Shown: positions 8,352-16,330 of the stretch, in pieces | Layout: every line of letters begins with the position of its first letter | How positions within the stretch are numbered: position 1 is the stretch's first letter | Source: Bacteroidetes bacterium UBA5697 | Lineage (GTDB): Bacteria > Bacteroidota > Bacteroidia > B-17B0 > Aurantibacillaceae | DNA: 62,222 nucleotides | Direction of reading: 5' to 3' | NCBI GenBank assembly: GCA_002420145.1 | Contig: DIHL01000062.1 | Location: forward strand, 1 to 62,222 | Notes under the pieces: generated by a model | What the model was told of the DNA's origin: nothing | The model's database searches: none | The model's input: the letters and a program-made list of their open reading frames with translations, nothing else | Made by a program: the position numbers and the translations under genes

Positions 8352-9125
8352 CTAATTTTTAAATCTAATTTCGTTATGGTATCGTAAGAATTCTTCATTT
8401 GGAAGGAATCTTGAAGGCAAGATAATTTTCTTATTATTATACTTTATGAAAAAATCTTCAATAGATTTAGATTTTTTCTGATTTAATAAAATTGGAGAGA
8501 CCTTGATTTTGAAATCTGGAGTTATTGTTATTAAACCTGTCTCAAAGGCTTTGTCGTGAAGAGCATTTATTGCAATTCCATTTTGAGGATTCAATCTGTT
8601 TTTCTCATCAATACTCCAAGGTTTTATATGGCCAGCTATTAAAAATTCTGGCTGTTGAATGCCTGTTATACAACATGTATTATTATATGATGCTAAAATG
8701 GAACTTCTAAAAAAAGATTGATTTACTCTAACTTTAACAATTTGTTCTCGTGTTTTCCCTTCTTTTGGCAATTCATTTTCATTAATGTGATTTAATTTTT
8801 CAACTGTCGTCTTTTCAATTTTAGCTAGTAATTTTTCACTTTCAAAAGGCAACTCATCCCAATGACTAAAAAATTCATTCCAAATTTCTTTATCTAATTT
8901 ACTTGAATTTAGAGCTCCTTTTATTCCTCTTGCTTTTAAACTCGGATCAAGACTTGCGAAATTTACAAGTTTATATGCAATTGAGTTTGATGTTCTTCCA
9001 ATTAGGTTTGCAAGATTAATTACGTCTGGATTTCTACTATGTAGTTTACCAAAAGGAAGTTTACAGTAAAGATTTACTGCTAAAATTAGTTCTTCTCTTG
9101 TCCATAATTTTTGACCTTCTTTCAT
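8352..9125 (-). CDS. HNH endonuclease
   Basis: 257 aa. The N-terminal domain (about residues 5-80, LWTREELILAVNLYCKLPFG and GRTSNSIAYKLVNFASLDP) is one commonly found in front of HNH nuclease domains. The C-terminal HNH_2-type domain includes CCITGI, AGHIKPW and NGIAINALHDKAFETGLITI, so the metal-binding and catalytic His/Asn/His set appears complete. It is likely a DNA-cleaving, restriction-like enzyme. It is the second gene of a three-gene operon: a zinc-ribbon protein 12 bp upstream and the MvaI-like fragment 5 bp downstream. There is no cognate methylase, so modification-dependent cleavage or a non-restriction role is possible. Confidence 0.8.
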   Translation of the reverse strand: MKEGQKLWTREELILAVNLYCKLPFGKLHSRNPDVINLANLIGRTSNSIAYKLVNFASLDPSLKARGIKGALNSSKLDKEIWNEFFSHWDELPFESEKLLAKIEKTTVEKLNHINENELPKEGKTREQIVKVRVNQSFFRSSILASYNNTCCITGIQQPEFLIAGHIKPWSIDEKNRLNPQNGIAINALHDKAFETGLITITPDFKIKVSPILLNQKKSKSIEDFFIKYNNKKIILPSRFLPNEEFLRYHNEIRFKN

Positions 9126-9137
9126 AGTAATGAACCG

Positions 9138-9314
9138 TTATTTAAAGTCAATATCATACTGCATCACAAATTCACATTTTTCATTTGGGCACTTGTGTAT
9201 TTGCGTTACATCATTTGTGTGTGATAAATCCACAGTGATTTCACTTCTTAAACCACATTTAGGGCAAGTAGTAGGTTGGTCTGAATAAACAATAACTTCT
9301 GAAAAATTTATCAT
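9138..9314 (-). CDS. Small zinc-ribbon protein
   Basis: A 58-aa frame from ATG at 9314. Two cysteine pairs, CPKCG (Cys17, Cys20) and CPNEKC (Cys42, Cys47), form a probable zinc ribbon, separated by a short polar segment. It ends 12 bp before the HNH nuclease start on the same strand, so the two are probably co-transcribed. Function unknown; zinc ribbons of this size often bind nucleic acid or a partner protein. Confidence 0.65.
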   Translation of the reverse strand: MINFSEVIVYSDQPTTCPKCGLRSEITVDLSHTNDVTQIHKCPNEKCEFVMQYDIDFK

Positions 9315-9476
9315 TAGGCCGCAAGTTTTTACTTATTTTTATATTAAGGTTGTGGAAATTTACGAAATTATAATCACTTTAATAATCAATTTTCAACTTA
9401 TAAATAAATCTAAGCTGGGTAATTATCTGCGTATTAAAGCTATATTCATAATTGTATGTAAGTATTAAATATAATC

Positions 9477-9974
9477 TTATTTCCCCAATATCTCCTTAAA
9501 GGTTTCCTTACCCGGCGTTAAATTCTTTAAATTACTAATCAGCATAAAAGCTTTGTCTAACCTTAGTTGAGGACTTTTTACGGTATTCACATAATTTAAA
9601 ATATAACGCTGCATGCCAGGTTTTAATAAATCAAAACGATCTTTACCTTCAGGGTCTTGTTTAAATAGTTCTGTTAATTCTTCAGGAACATCAACACCAT
9701 ATTCGCTTGTGTCTTCAGTTAAAATTACATTCACGTTGTCGCCCATTTCAACACCCAATTCTTTCATACGTTTGCTATTGATGGAAATATAAGCTTTTCC
9801 TTCTGGTAATGACATTAAGCCACATTGAAAACTTAGCGTTTTATTTACCTCACAAATCAAACGTACTTTGCCAATACCACCAATTTTTTTAACGATGCTT
9901 GCTGGTACCTCTAAATAAAAGGTTTTTAGGTAACTTAATTTATCAATATGAGTTTTAAAACTTATAGGCTTCAT
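9477..9974 (-). CDS. YdeI/OmpD-associated family protein (DUF1905 plus OmdA-type domain)
   Basis: 165 aa. The N-terminal half (about residues 5-85, with VPASIVKKIGGIGKVRLICEV) looks like a DUF1905 barrel. The C-terminal half (VDVPEELTELFKQDPEGKDRFDLLKPGMQRYIL onwards, residues 93-160) looks like the bacteriocin-protection YdeI/OmdA domain. The family is linked to resistance to cationic peptides in some bacteria, but its biochemistry is poorly defined. It is monocistronic, with no signal peptide. Confidence 0.75.
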   Translation of the reverse strand: MKPISFKTHIDKLSYLKTFYLEVPASIVKKIGGIGKVRLICEVNKTLSFQCGLMSLPEGKAYISINSKRMKELGVEMGDNVNVILTEDTSEYGVDVPEELTELFKQDPEGKDRFDLLKPGMQRYILNYVNTVKSPQLRLDKAFMLISNLKNLTPGKETFKEILGK

Positions 9975-10018
9975 ATGATAATAAATTTACGATAAATTTT
10001 GAAAATGTGCAGTAATTT

Positions 10019-10095
10019 GTCAGTTCGAACGTAATTGAGAACAACTATCGTTCTAAGAAAACTTCTTCACGCTATTGCGTGACTCGAAGTGACAA
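10019..10095. repeat. Degenerate palindromic repeat (GTCAGTTCGA family)
   Basis: The left arm begins TGTCAGTTCGAACG and is followed by GAGAAC; the right end reads GACTCGAAGTGACA. The same left arm recurs at 10507 and 61004. It looks like a decayed copy of a dispersed intergenic palindrome, located between the YdeI-like gene and the YdcH gene terminator. Confidence 0.5.
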
Positions 10096-10096
10096 T

Positions 10097-10132
10097 AAAA
10101 AAGTCACTCGAATGTTTCCGAATGACTTTTTT
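10097..10132. terminator. Rho-independent terminator
   Basis: Arms AAAAAAGTCACTCG (10097-10110) and CGAATGACTTTTTT (10119-10132) pair with one mismatch. It is placed 20 bp after the stop of the minus-strand YdcH gene. Confidence 0.75.
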
Positions 10133-10152
10133 AATAAAACCTAATCTTACTT

Positions 10153-10392
10153 TTAGTTTTTAAGCATGTTGTAAAGCGCATCTTTTAAATGAACGCGCTT
10201 TGCTCTTAGTTCGTGTAAATGATCATCCGTTGTTGCTGTTGCACCACTTTCGTAGCTATGAATTTGATGATCTACTTCATGGTATTCGTCAAATAGTTTT
10301 CTGAAATAAGTATCAGTTGTTTTTAATTCATGAATTTTATCTTTCATTTCAGGAAACTCGTGTAATAAATCGTGTTTTTGCATGGCTATCAT
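10153..10392 (-). CDS. YdcH family protein (DUF465)
   Basis: 79 aa, small, highly charged and helical (HELKTTDTYFRKLFDEYHEV and HLHELRAKRVHLKDALYNML), the pattern of the DUF465/YdcH family of short coiled-coil proteins. An in-frame ATG three codons later (10383) is an equally good start. Function unknown; cytoplasmic. It is followed by its own terminator. Confidence 0.8.
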   Translation of the reverse strand: MIAMQKHDLLHEFPEMKDKIHELKTTDTYFRKLFDEYHEVDHQIHSYESGATATTDDHLHELRAKRVHLKDALYNMLKN

Positions 10393-10506
10393 TTTTAAGT
10401 ATAGTCAAATTTAAAAACTCAACACATGATACGAAAGAACAAAAGTCATTTTCAAATCTGACAATTGTCATATTTCAAGAAATAGAATTACACTTATTTT
10501 TTTGTT

Positions 10507-10562
10507 TGTCAGTTCGAGTATTTTTTGCCTGTATTTCACAAAAAATGTATCGAGAACTTTTC
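10507..10562. repeat. Palindromic repeat (GTCAGTTCGAG family)
   Basis: Left arm TGTCAGTTCGAGTATTTTTTG and right arm CAAAAAATGTATCGAGAAC form an imperfect hairpin. It ends five bases before the stop codon of the minus-strand flavin reductase gene and may act as its terminator. It is related to copies at 10019 and 61004. Confidence 0.55.
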
Positions 10563-10566
10563 ATTG

Positions 10567-11412
10567 TTATCCTAACAAAACACACCAAGCTTCTTTTACT
10601 TTATTAGCGTCTAATAAAGTTTTTGCATATTGATGCTTTTCAGTTTCGTTTGAAAAAGATTTTGTAATTGTTTTATTATGCTCTGCAATTTCCTCTCTAG
10701 TTGGCAATACTTCAATATTTCCTAATTGCCCTAAGTTATTACCAGTTAATACAGTGCTTGATTTAATGTTAGTTGGAATATTGTCAAATCCAATTCCAAT
10801 AGTGGTAATAGGTTTTTCAATTTCAAATAGAGCATCACCATGCGCACGGCAATACCAGTTGCCACCCATACGTGCTACTAAATCAATTTTTTGTTGATCA
10901 ATCATGTTTTGTTCATTCAATACTGATTCATCGATATGAATTTTTACAATTTCACACATTACTAAATTGCAATTGCCAATTTCTTTTAATTCAAATACTT
11001 TACATTCTAATTGTACTGGACTTTCCTTAACACGCATTGGTTTTACTAAATCAGAAGGGATTGGTGTAAAACCTGCTTTTGTAAATTCACTCACACCTTT
11101 TGGAAAAGGACTGCTTGCTAAACTCATTTGATGAACCATATTGTAGTTCACGATATTAATGACGCACTCAGGTACTTCTTTAATGTTTAAATGCGTGTCT
11201 TTTGCTTGACCAGTTCTACCGCTTAAGTTTGGAGAAAAAATAGCAATAGGAGGTTTTGCACTAAATACATTAAAAAAACTAAATGGTGCTACATTGTGAT
11301 TGCCTTGCGCATCAACCGTACTAGCAAAACAAATTGGGCGCGGACCAATAGCACCTAATAAATATTGATGTAATTGTGGAACGTTTAATTCGGAAGGAGT
11401 AAGAGTTAGCAT
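10567..11412 (-). CDS. Flavin reductase family protein (FMN-binding split barrel)
   Basis: 281 aa. The N-terminal half carries the flavin reductase-like split-barrel signature (AIGPRPICFASTVDAQGNHN, VAPFSFFNVFSAKPP, PECVINIV). Members bind FMN and reduce it or use it in small oxidoreductions; the natural substrate cannot be read from sequence. The C-terminal extension of about 80 residues is typical of Bacteroidota members. It starts 26 bp after the minus-strand phytoene desaturase-like gene and may be co-transcribed with it. Confidence 0.85.
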   Translation of the reverse strand: MLTLTPSELNVPQLHQYLLGAIGPRPICFASTVDAQGNHNVAPFSFFNVFSAKPPIAIFSPNLSGRTGQAKDTHLNIKEVPECVINIVNYNMVHQMSLASSPFPKGVSEFTKAGFTPIPSDLVKPMRVKESPVQLECKVFELKEIGNCNLVMCEIVKIHIDESVLNEQNMIDQQKIDLVARMGGNWYCRAHGDALFEIEKPITTIGIGFDNIPTNIKSSTVLTGNNLGQLGNIEVLPTREEIAEHNKTITKSFSNETEKHQYAKTLLDANKVKEAWCVLLG

Positions 11413-11438
11413 TTTAATTTTGTTTAATGTGTTATGAT

Positions 11439-12959
11439 TTAAATAGAGTCGTTTATTTTATTAATTAAATAAGGGTGTCCTAAAATTTCGCTGCAAGTTA
11501 CAACTGAGCTAACTGTTACACCCATAATCCCGTGTAAATTTAAATTTTGGCCAGTTAAAAACAGGTTGCTAATTTTTGTTCTTGGTGTGATGAATGATTT
11601 TAATGGTTCATTATAATCTTTGATGATGCCGTATAAAGATCCATCTCTAGTTCCAATATAATCTCTATAGGTAATAGGAGAGGCACATGTGTAGGATTGT
11701 ATATTTGATTTCAGACCTGGCATTCTTAATTCCATTTCATCAATCATCTTCTCTGCTTTTTTTATTTTAAATTCTTCATAATCATCTCCTCTGTAAGTTA
11801 TATGATTTGGAATAATGCTTTTTGTATGCGACCATTTGGCGCATTCATCATAACGCATATAAGCCATTAAGGAGTAGTTTTCGGTAAAATTTGGATTCCC
11901 TGATTTTGTATTTGCAAATAAACCTAATGCTGGTGGCCAAGATTCATCAGTATAATTAGCTCCCGACCAAACATCAGGATCAATGTTGTGATAAATATTA
12001 TGATTGATGCTAGGAACAGAGTTTGGTTTACAAACAACATTTACTAAAAATGAAGAAATAGTATTCTCTAAACTATTGATACGATTTTTATAAGCACTTC
12101 TTAATTGAGTGCCTTCCACCATATCAATGGTTTTACTTAAATCAATTCCTGATATAAATAATTTACCTTCAATTTTTTCGCCATTTTCTAATTCAACTGA
12201 TTCTATTTCGTTGCCTTCATTAAAATGAAAACGAACTGCTTCACTATAATTAAAAATTTCGCCACCATTTTTTTTGATATTATTACTCATAATTTTTGCA
12301 ATTTGAGCACTTCCATCAATGCATCTATAAGAACTTTCAATATAAGAACTAACCACTAACGCATGTACATAAAAAGGCGTTTTACCTGCTTGTCCAGCAT
12401 ACAACATATTACTTCCGCTAATCACATCACGTAATTTTTGGTCAGTAAAAATAGAATCAATGACACTTTTCGAATCTATTTCTAAATGCCATGCTTTGGT
12501 GAAATCCTTTTTTTCGGCAGATAAATTAAATAAAGGAAAAGCTTGACACACTTCTTTAACCTTACTGATATATAATTTTAAAGCTTCCCTTTCCTTCGGA
12601 AAAATCTCTGCTAATTTTTCAATAAAATTATCATAGCCTTGAGCATGGGGATATCGCTTATCATCTCCTTTAAAAGAAATAATGTCAAAACCATCTTCAT
12701 CTAGTTTATGAAGTTTTAATTCTTGCATTAATCCAAAGTACTTGAAGTATGAATTTAAATTTTGTCCTTCATCCAACCCTCCAATATAGTGAACTCCTGT
12801 TTCGAAAATGGTTTTTTCTCTACTGTATATTTGTAAAGACCCTCCAATTTGTCTGTTTTTTTCAAGCACACAAACTTTCATGCCTTCTTTGGCTAATATA
12901 TATGCGCAGCACAAGCCGCCCATGCCACTCCCTATTATTACTGCGTCGTATTTTATCAT
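11439..12959 (-). CDS. Phytoene desaturase/retinol saturase-like FAD oxidoreductase
   Basis: 506 aa. The N-terminal dinucleotide fold VIIGSGMGGLCCAYILAKEG binds FAD, and the C-terminal NLFLTGQNLNLHGIMGVTVS is the second FAD contact typical of the CrtI/RetSat group. Such enzymes saturate or desaturate polyisoprenoid or other lipid chains. No other carotenoid gene is nearby, so the substrate is open. It is the first gene of a probable two-gene unit with the flavin reductase, which could supply reduced flavin (inference). Confidence 0.8.
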   Translation of the reverse strand: MIKYDAVIIGSGMGGLCCAYILAKEGMKVCVLEKNRQIGGSLQIYSREKTIFETGVHYIGGLDEGQNLNSYFKYFGLMQELKLHKLDEDGFDIISFKGDDKRYPHAQGYDNFIEKLAEIFPKEREALKLYISKVKEVCQAFPLFNLSAEKKDFTKAWHLEIDSKSVIDSIFTDQKLRDVISGSNMLYAGQAGKTPFYVHALVVSSYIESSYRCIDGSAQIAKIMSNNIKKNGGEIFNYSEAVRFHFNEGNEIESVELENGEKIEGKLFISGIDLSKTIDMVEGTQLRSAYKNRINSLENTISSFLVNVVCKPNSVPSINHNIYHNIDPDVWSGANYTDESWPPALGLFANTKSGNPNFTENYSLMAYMRYDECAKWSHTKSIIPNHITYRGDDYEEFKIKKAEKMIDEMELRMPGLKSNIQSYTCASPITYRDYIGTRDGSLYGIIKDYNEPLKSFITPRTKISNLFLTGQNLNLHGIMGVTVSSVVTCSEILGHPYLINKINDSI

Positions 12960-13030
12960 AAAAATCTTACTCCAAGTATAAACATTTTTTGTAAAATAAA
13001 GTTGATGAGTTTAGAACTAATTGTTACTTT

Positions 13031-13038
13031 TAAGTTTG
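13031..13038 (+). promoter_or_regulatory. Putative -7 box of the DUF5686 gene
   Basis: TAAGTTTG fits TAnnTTTG and lies 10 nt before the ATG at 13049. I see no convincing -33 TTTG at the right spacing. Confidence 0.35.
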
Positions 13039-13048
13039 TTAAATAAAA

Positions 13049-15517
13049 ATGAATAAAAGCCGAGGTATCTATATTATTTTATTCTTCTTTTTTTGGAGCG
13101 TTGTTTCATTTTCCCAAAACTACACCATTACTGGTAAGGTGTTTGATGCCGAATCCAAAGAGCCACTTCCCTTTGTCCCTGTTTTAATAAAAGGTACTAC
13201 GGTTGGCGCTACCACTGATTTTGATGGAAATTATTCTATTTCTACATCCAAAATGGGCGATTCTATTGTTTCATCGTATGTAGGATATAAAAAATTAACA
13301 AGAGCAATAAAGCGTGGCGAAAATCAAGTAATTAATATGCCGATGGTTTTGGAAGGGGTTAATTTATTAGAAGTTGTCGTAAAAGCTGGAGAAAACCCAG
13401 CACATCGCATTATCCGAAATGTAATTGCTCATAAACAATTCAATAACAGACGAAAATTAGACGCGTATCAATATGAGTCTTATAATAAAGTAGAATTTGA
13501 TCTAAATCGAATTCCGAAGGAAATGCAGGAAAGAAAGCTGTTTAAACCTATCAAATTTGTATTTGATAATGTGGATAGTATTTATTCAGGAGAAAAACCA
13601 TCATTACCAATTTTCATTACCGAATCTTTATCTGATTTATATTTTAGAAGCAATCCAACGCTTAAAAAAGAAGTGATTAAAGCTAGTAAAGTAACAGGTA
13701 TCGAAAATACTAGTATTACTTCTGTGATGGGAGATATGTATCAAAATATTAATATTTACGATAATAATATTTTGGTTTTTGGAAAAGATTTTGTGAGTCC
13801 TATTTCCGATAATGGATTCTTTTATTACAAATATTATTTAGAAGATAGTTTGTTTATTGGTAATACCAGATGTTATCAAATTCGATTCAAATCTAAAAGA
13901 CCACAGGAATTATGTTTCTCGGGAAATATGTGGATTTCTGATACGACTTGGGCAGTCAAAAGAATTGAAATGAGTATCCCAAAAGATGCGAATATAAATT
14001 TTATTAACGCTGCCAATGTTGTTCAAGAGTTTACGCAGATTGATAGTACTTGGATGTTAAGTAAAGATCGATTAATTATTGATTTTGCGATGAATAAAAA
14101 TCAAGTGGGTATTTATGGACGAAAAACGACTTCCTACAAAGATTTTAAAATTAATCAACCAAAAGATGTAAAGTTTTATGAGTTTGGAGATAAGATTGTT
14201 GTAGAAGACAATGCAATGAAACAAACGGATGAGTTTTGGAACGCTAATCGACACGATAGTTTATCAATCCGAGAAAAGAAAATCTATCATATGATAGATA
14301 CTATTAAAACATTACCTGTATACAAAACATGGGTAGATATTTTTACATTATTTGTATCAGGTTATAGAGTTGTCAATAATTTTGAAATTGGACCTTATTT
14401 TAACTTAGTGAGTTATAATAAAATTGAAGGCCCTCGTGTGAGATTTGGAGGAAGAACGAGTAGTAAATTTAGTAGATGGTACGAACTACAAGGCTACGTA
14501 GCATACGGTTTTAATGATGAGAAATTTAAATACAGCTTAGGATTTAAAAGTTTTATTTCAAAAAAACCACATAGGCAGTTGGTTGGTATGACCTATAAAA
14601 GTGATTATGAAATTTTGGGTCAAAGTCAAAATGGCTTTTCGCAGGACAATATTTTTGCTTCATTGTTTAGAACAAGTCCTTTAACCAACCTAACGCGCGT
14701 TGACCAAACCTTTGCGTGGTATGAAAGAGAATGGGTAGATGGATTAACCTCTAAAGTTATTTTGGCTGGAAGAACGATAACGCCTCTTTTAGCAAATGCA
14801 TATCAATATTATAAAAAAGATGGAACTATTGCCACCAAAGAAAATATTAAAAACACAGAGGTGAGATTAAATGTGAGATTTGCTTATAAAGAGAAATTTA
14901 TTAGTGGAGATTTTAGTAGAATTAGCTTAGGTACTAAATGGCCCGTATTGCAATTTAATTATGCTAAGTCATTGCAAAATGCTTTTATGGGTGAATACGA
15001 TTATCAGAAAGTAGTTTTAAATTTAAGCGATCGTGTAAGATTAATTTCTTTATTAGGATACACGGATTATACAGCAGAAGTAGGTAAAATTTATGGAGCT
15101 GTTCCTTATCCATTAATGGAATTACATGGTGGTAACGAAACTTATGTTTATGATTACATGTCGTTTAACATGATGAAATATTATGAGTTTGCCAGCGATC
15201 AATACGCTTCTGTAGGAATGTTTCATCATTTTGAGGGATTATTATTTAATAAGATTCCTTTAATTAAAAAATTAAAATGGAGAGAAGTGGTTACCTGTAA
15301 AGCACTTTGGGGAAGTGTAAACGAAAAAAATAAAAGAACTTTAATTTTCCCTACAACATTAAATGCATTGGGCAATGAACCGTATGTAGAGGTAAGTGCT
15401 GGTATTGAAAATATATTTAAAGTATTTAGAATTGATGCCTTGTGGCGTTCAACCTATTTAAGACCAAAAGCTATCGAAAATTTTGGGGTTAAGTTTGGCT
15501 TCCAGCTGGCATTTTAG
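13049..15517 (+). CDS. DUF5686 family outer-membrane protein with CarboxypepD-regulatory-like domain
   Basis: 822 aa. A signal peptide (residues 1-22, ending in SFSQ) is followed by a CarboxypepD_reg-like beta domain (about 25-110: YTITGKVFDAESKEPLPFVP, TDFDGNYSIS) that also occurs at the N-terminus of TonB-dependent receptors. The remainder matches DUF5686, with many alternating beta segments and a C-terminus ending in FQLAF, suitable for barrel insertion. It is probably an outer-membrane protein of unknown cargo. It is the first gene of the co-directional run leading to lptB, 78 bp upstream of that gene. Confidence 0.85.
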   Translation: MNKSRGIYIILFFFFWSVVSFSQNYTITGKVFDAESKEPLPFVPVLIKGTTVGATTDFDGNYSISTSKMGDSIVSSYVGYKKLTRAIKRGENQVINMPMVLEGVNLLEVVVKAGENPAHRIIRNVIAHKQFNNRRKLDAYQYESYNKVEFDLNRIPKEMQERKLFKPIKFVFDNVDSIYSGEKPSLPIFITESLSDLYFRSNPTLKKEVIKASKVTGIENTSITSVMGDMYQNINIYDNNILVFGKDFVSPISDNGFFYYKYYLEDSLFIGNTRCYQIRFKSKRPQELCFSGNMWISDTTWAVKRIEMSIPKDANINFINAANVVQEFTQIDSTWMLSKDRLIIDFAMNKNQVGIYGRKTTSYKDFKINQPKDVKFYEFGDKIVVEDNAMKQTDEFWNANRHDSLSIREKKIYHMIDTIKTLPVYKTWVDIFTLFVSGYRVVNNFEIGPYFNLVSYNKIEGPRVRFGGRTSSKFSRWYELQGYVAYGFNDEKFKYSLGFKSFISKKPHRQLVGMTYKSDYEILGQSQNGFSQDNIFASLFRTSPLTNLTRVDQTFAWYEREWVDGLTSKVILAGRTITPLLANAYQYYKKDGTIATKENIKNTEVRLNVRFAYKEKFISGDFSRISLGTKWPVLQFNYAKSLQNAFMGEYDYQKVVLNLSDRVRLISLLGYTDYTAEVGKIYGAVPYPLMELHGGNETYVYDYMSFNMMKYYEFASDQYASVGMFHHFEGLLFNKIPLIKKLKWREVVTCKALWGSVNEKNKRTLIFPTTLNALGNEPYVEVSAGIENIFKVFRIDALWRSTYLRPKAIENFGVKFGFQLAF

Positions 15518-15595
15518 AGCATTTTTCGTATTCACATTTTTTGTAACTTCTGTTAAAATATCTTTGAGTATATTTGATAGATATTTTGAAAGCAA

Positions 15596-16321
15596 ATGAT
15601 ACTTCGCTCAGAAAATTTAGTAAAAAAATATAAAAACAGAACAGTTGCCAATAACGTAAGTGTTCAGGTAGCTCAAGGTGAAATTGTTGGATTACTTGGA
15701 CCAAACGGTGCTGGTAAAACAACCTCGTTTTATATGATTGTGGGAATGGTAAAACCTAACTCAGGAAAAATATTTTTAGATGATAGAGATATTACCAATG
15801 AGCCAATGTATAAAAGAGCTCAATTAGGAGTTGGTTACTTGCCTCAAGAAGCTTCTGTTTTTAGAAAATTAAGTATTGAAGATAATTTACGTGCCGTTTT
15901 AGAAATGACTAAGCTTACTAAAGCTGAACAAGATTATAAAGTGGAAAGTTTATTAGATGAATTTGCTCTGCATCATGTGCGTAAAAATCTAGGAGATCAA
16001 TTATCTGGTGGAGAAAGAAGAAGAACAGAGATTGCACGAGCTTTAGCAACAGACCCTAAGTTTATTTTATTGGATGAGCCTTTTGCTGGTGTTGATCCTA
16101 TTGCGGTGGAAGATATTCAAAGTGTGGTACGTAAATTAAAAGATAAAAACATTGGTATTTTAATTACCGATCACAATGTTCATGAAACATTGAGCATTAC
16201 AGATAGAACTTATTTGTTATATGCAGGAGAGGTTATCAAATCAGGTTCTGCCGAAGATTTGGCAAATGACGAAATGGTTCGTCGTGTTTATTTAGGAGCT
16301 AATTTTGAGTTAAGAAAATAG
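15596..16321 (+). CDS. lptB: LPS export ABC transporter ATP-binding protein LptB
   Basis: 241 aa. Complete ABC ATPase: Walker A GPNGAGKTT (residues 35-43), Q-loop YLPQEASVF, signature LSGGERRR, Walker B FILLDEPFAGVDP and switch His in ITDHNV. Length and motifs match LptB, the cytoplasmic ATPase that drives lipopolysaccharide extraction by LptFG toward the outer membrane. lptFG are not in the window. The next gene follows after 9 bp. Confidence 0.93.
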   Translation: MILRSENLVKKYKNRTVANNVSVQVAQGEIVGLLGPNGAGKTTSFYMIVGMVKPNSGKIFLDDRDITNEPMYKRAQLGVGYLPQEASVFRKLSIEDNLRAVLEMTKLTKAEQDYKVESLLDEFALHHVRKNLGDQLSGGERRRTEIARALATDPKFILLDEPFAGVDPIAVEDIQSVVRKLKDKNIGILITDHNVHETLSITDRTYLLYAGEVIKSGSAEDLANDEMVRRVYLGANFELRK

Positions 16322-16330
16322 TATTGAATC

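Noticed and set aside
14568..14578. ACCACATAGGC match to the repeat end inside the DUF5686 gene
   Set aside because: Isolated 10-11 base match in coding sequence with no inverted partner; chance.
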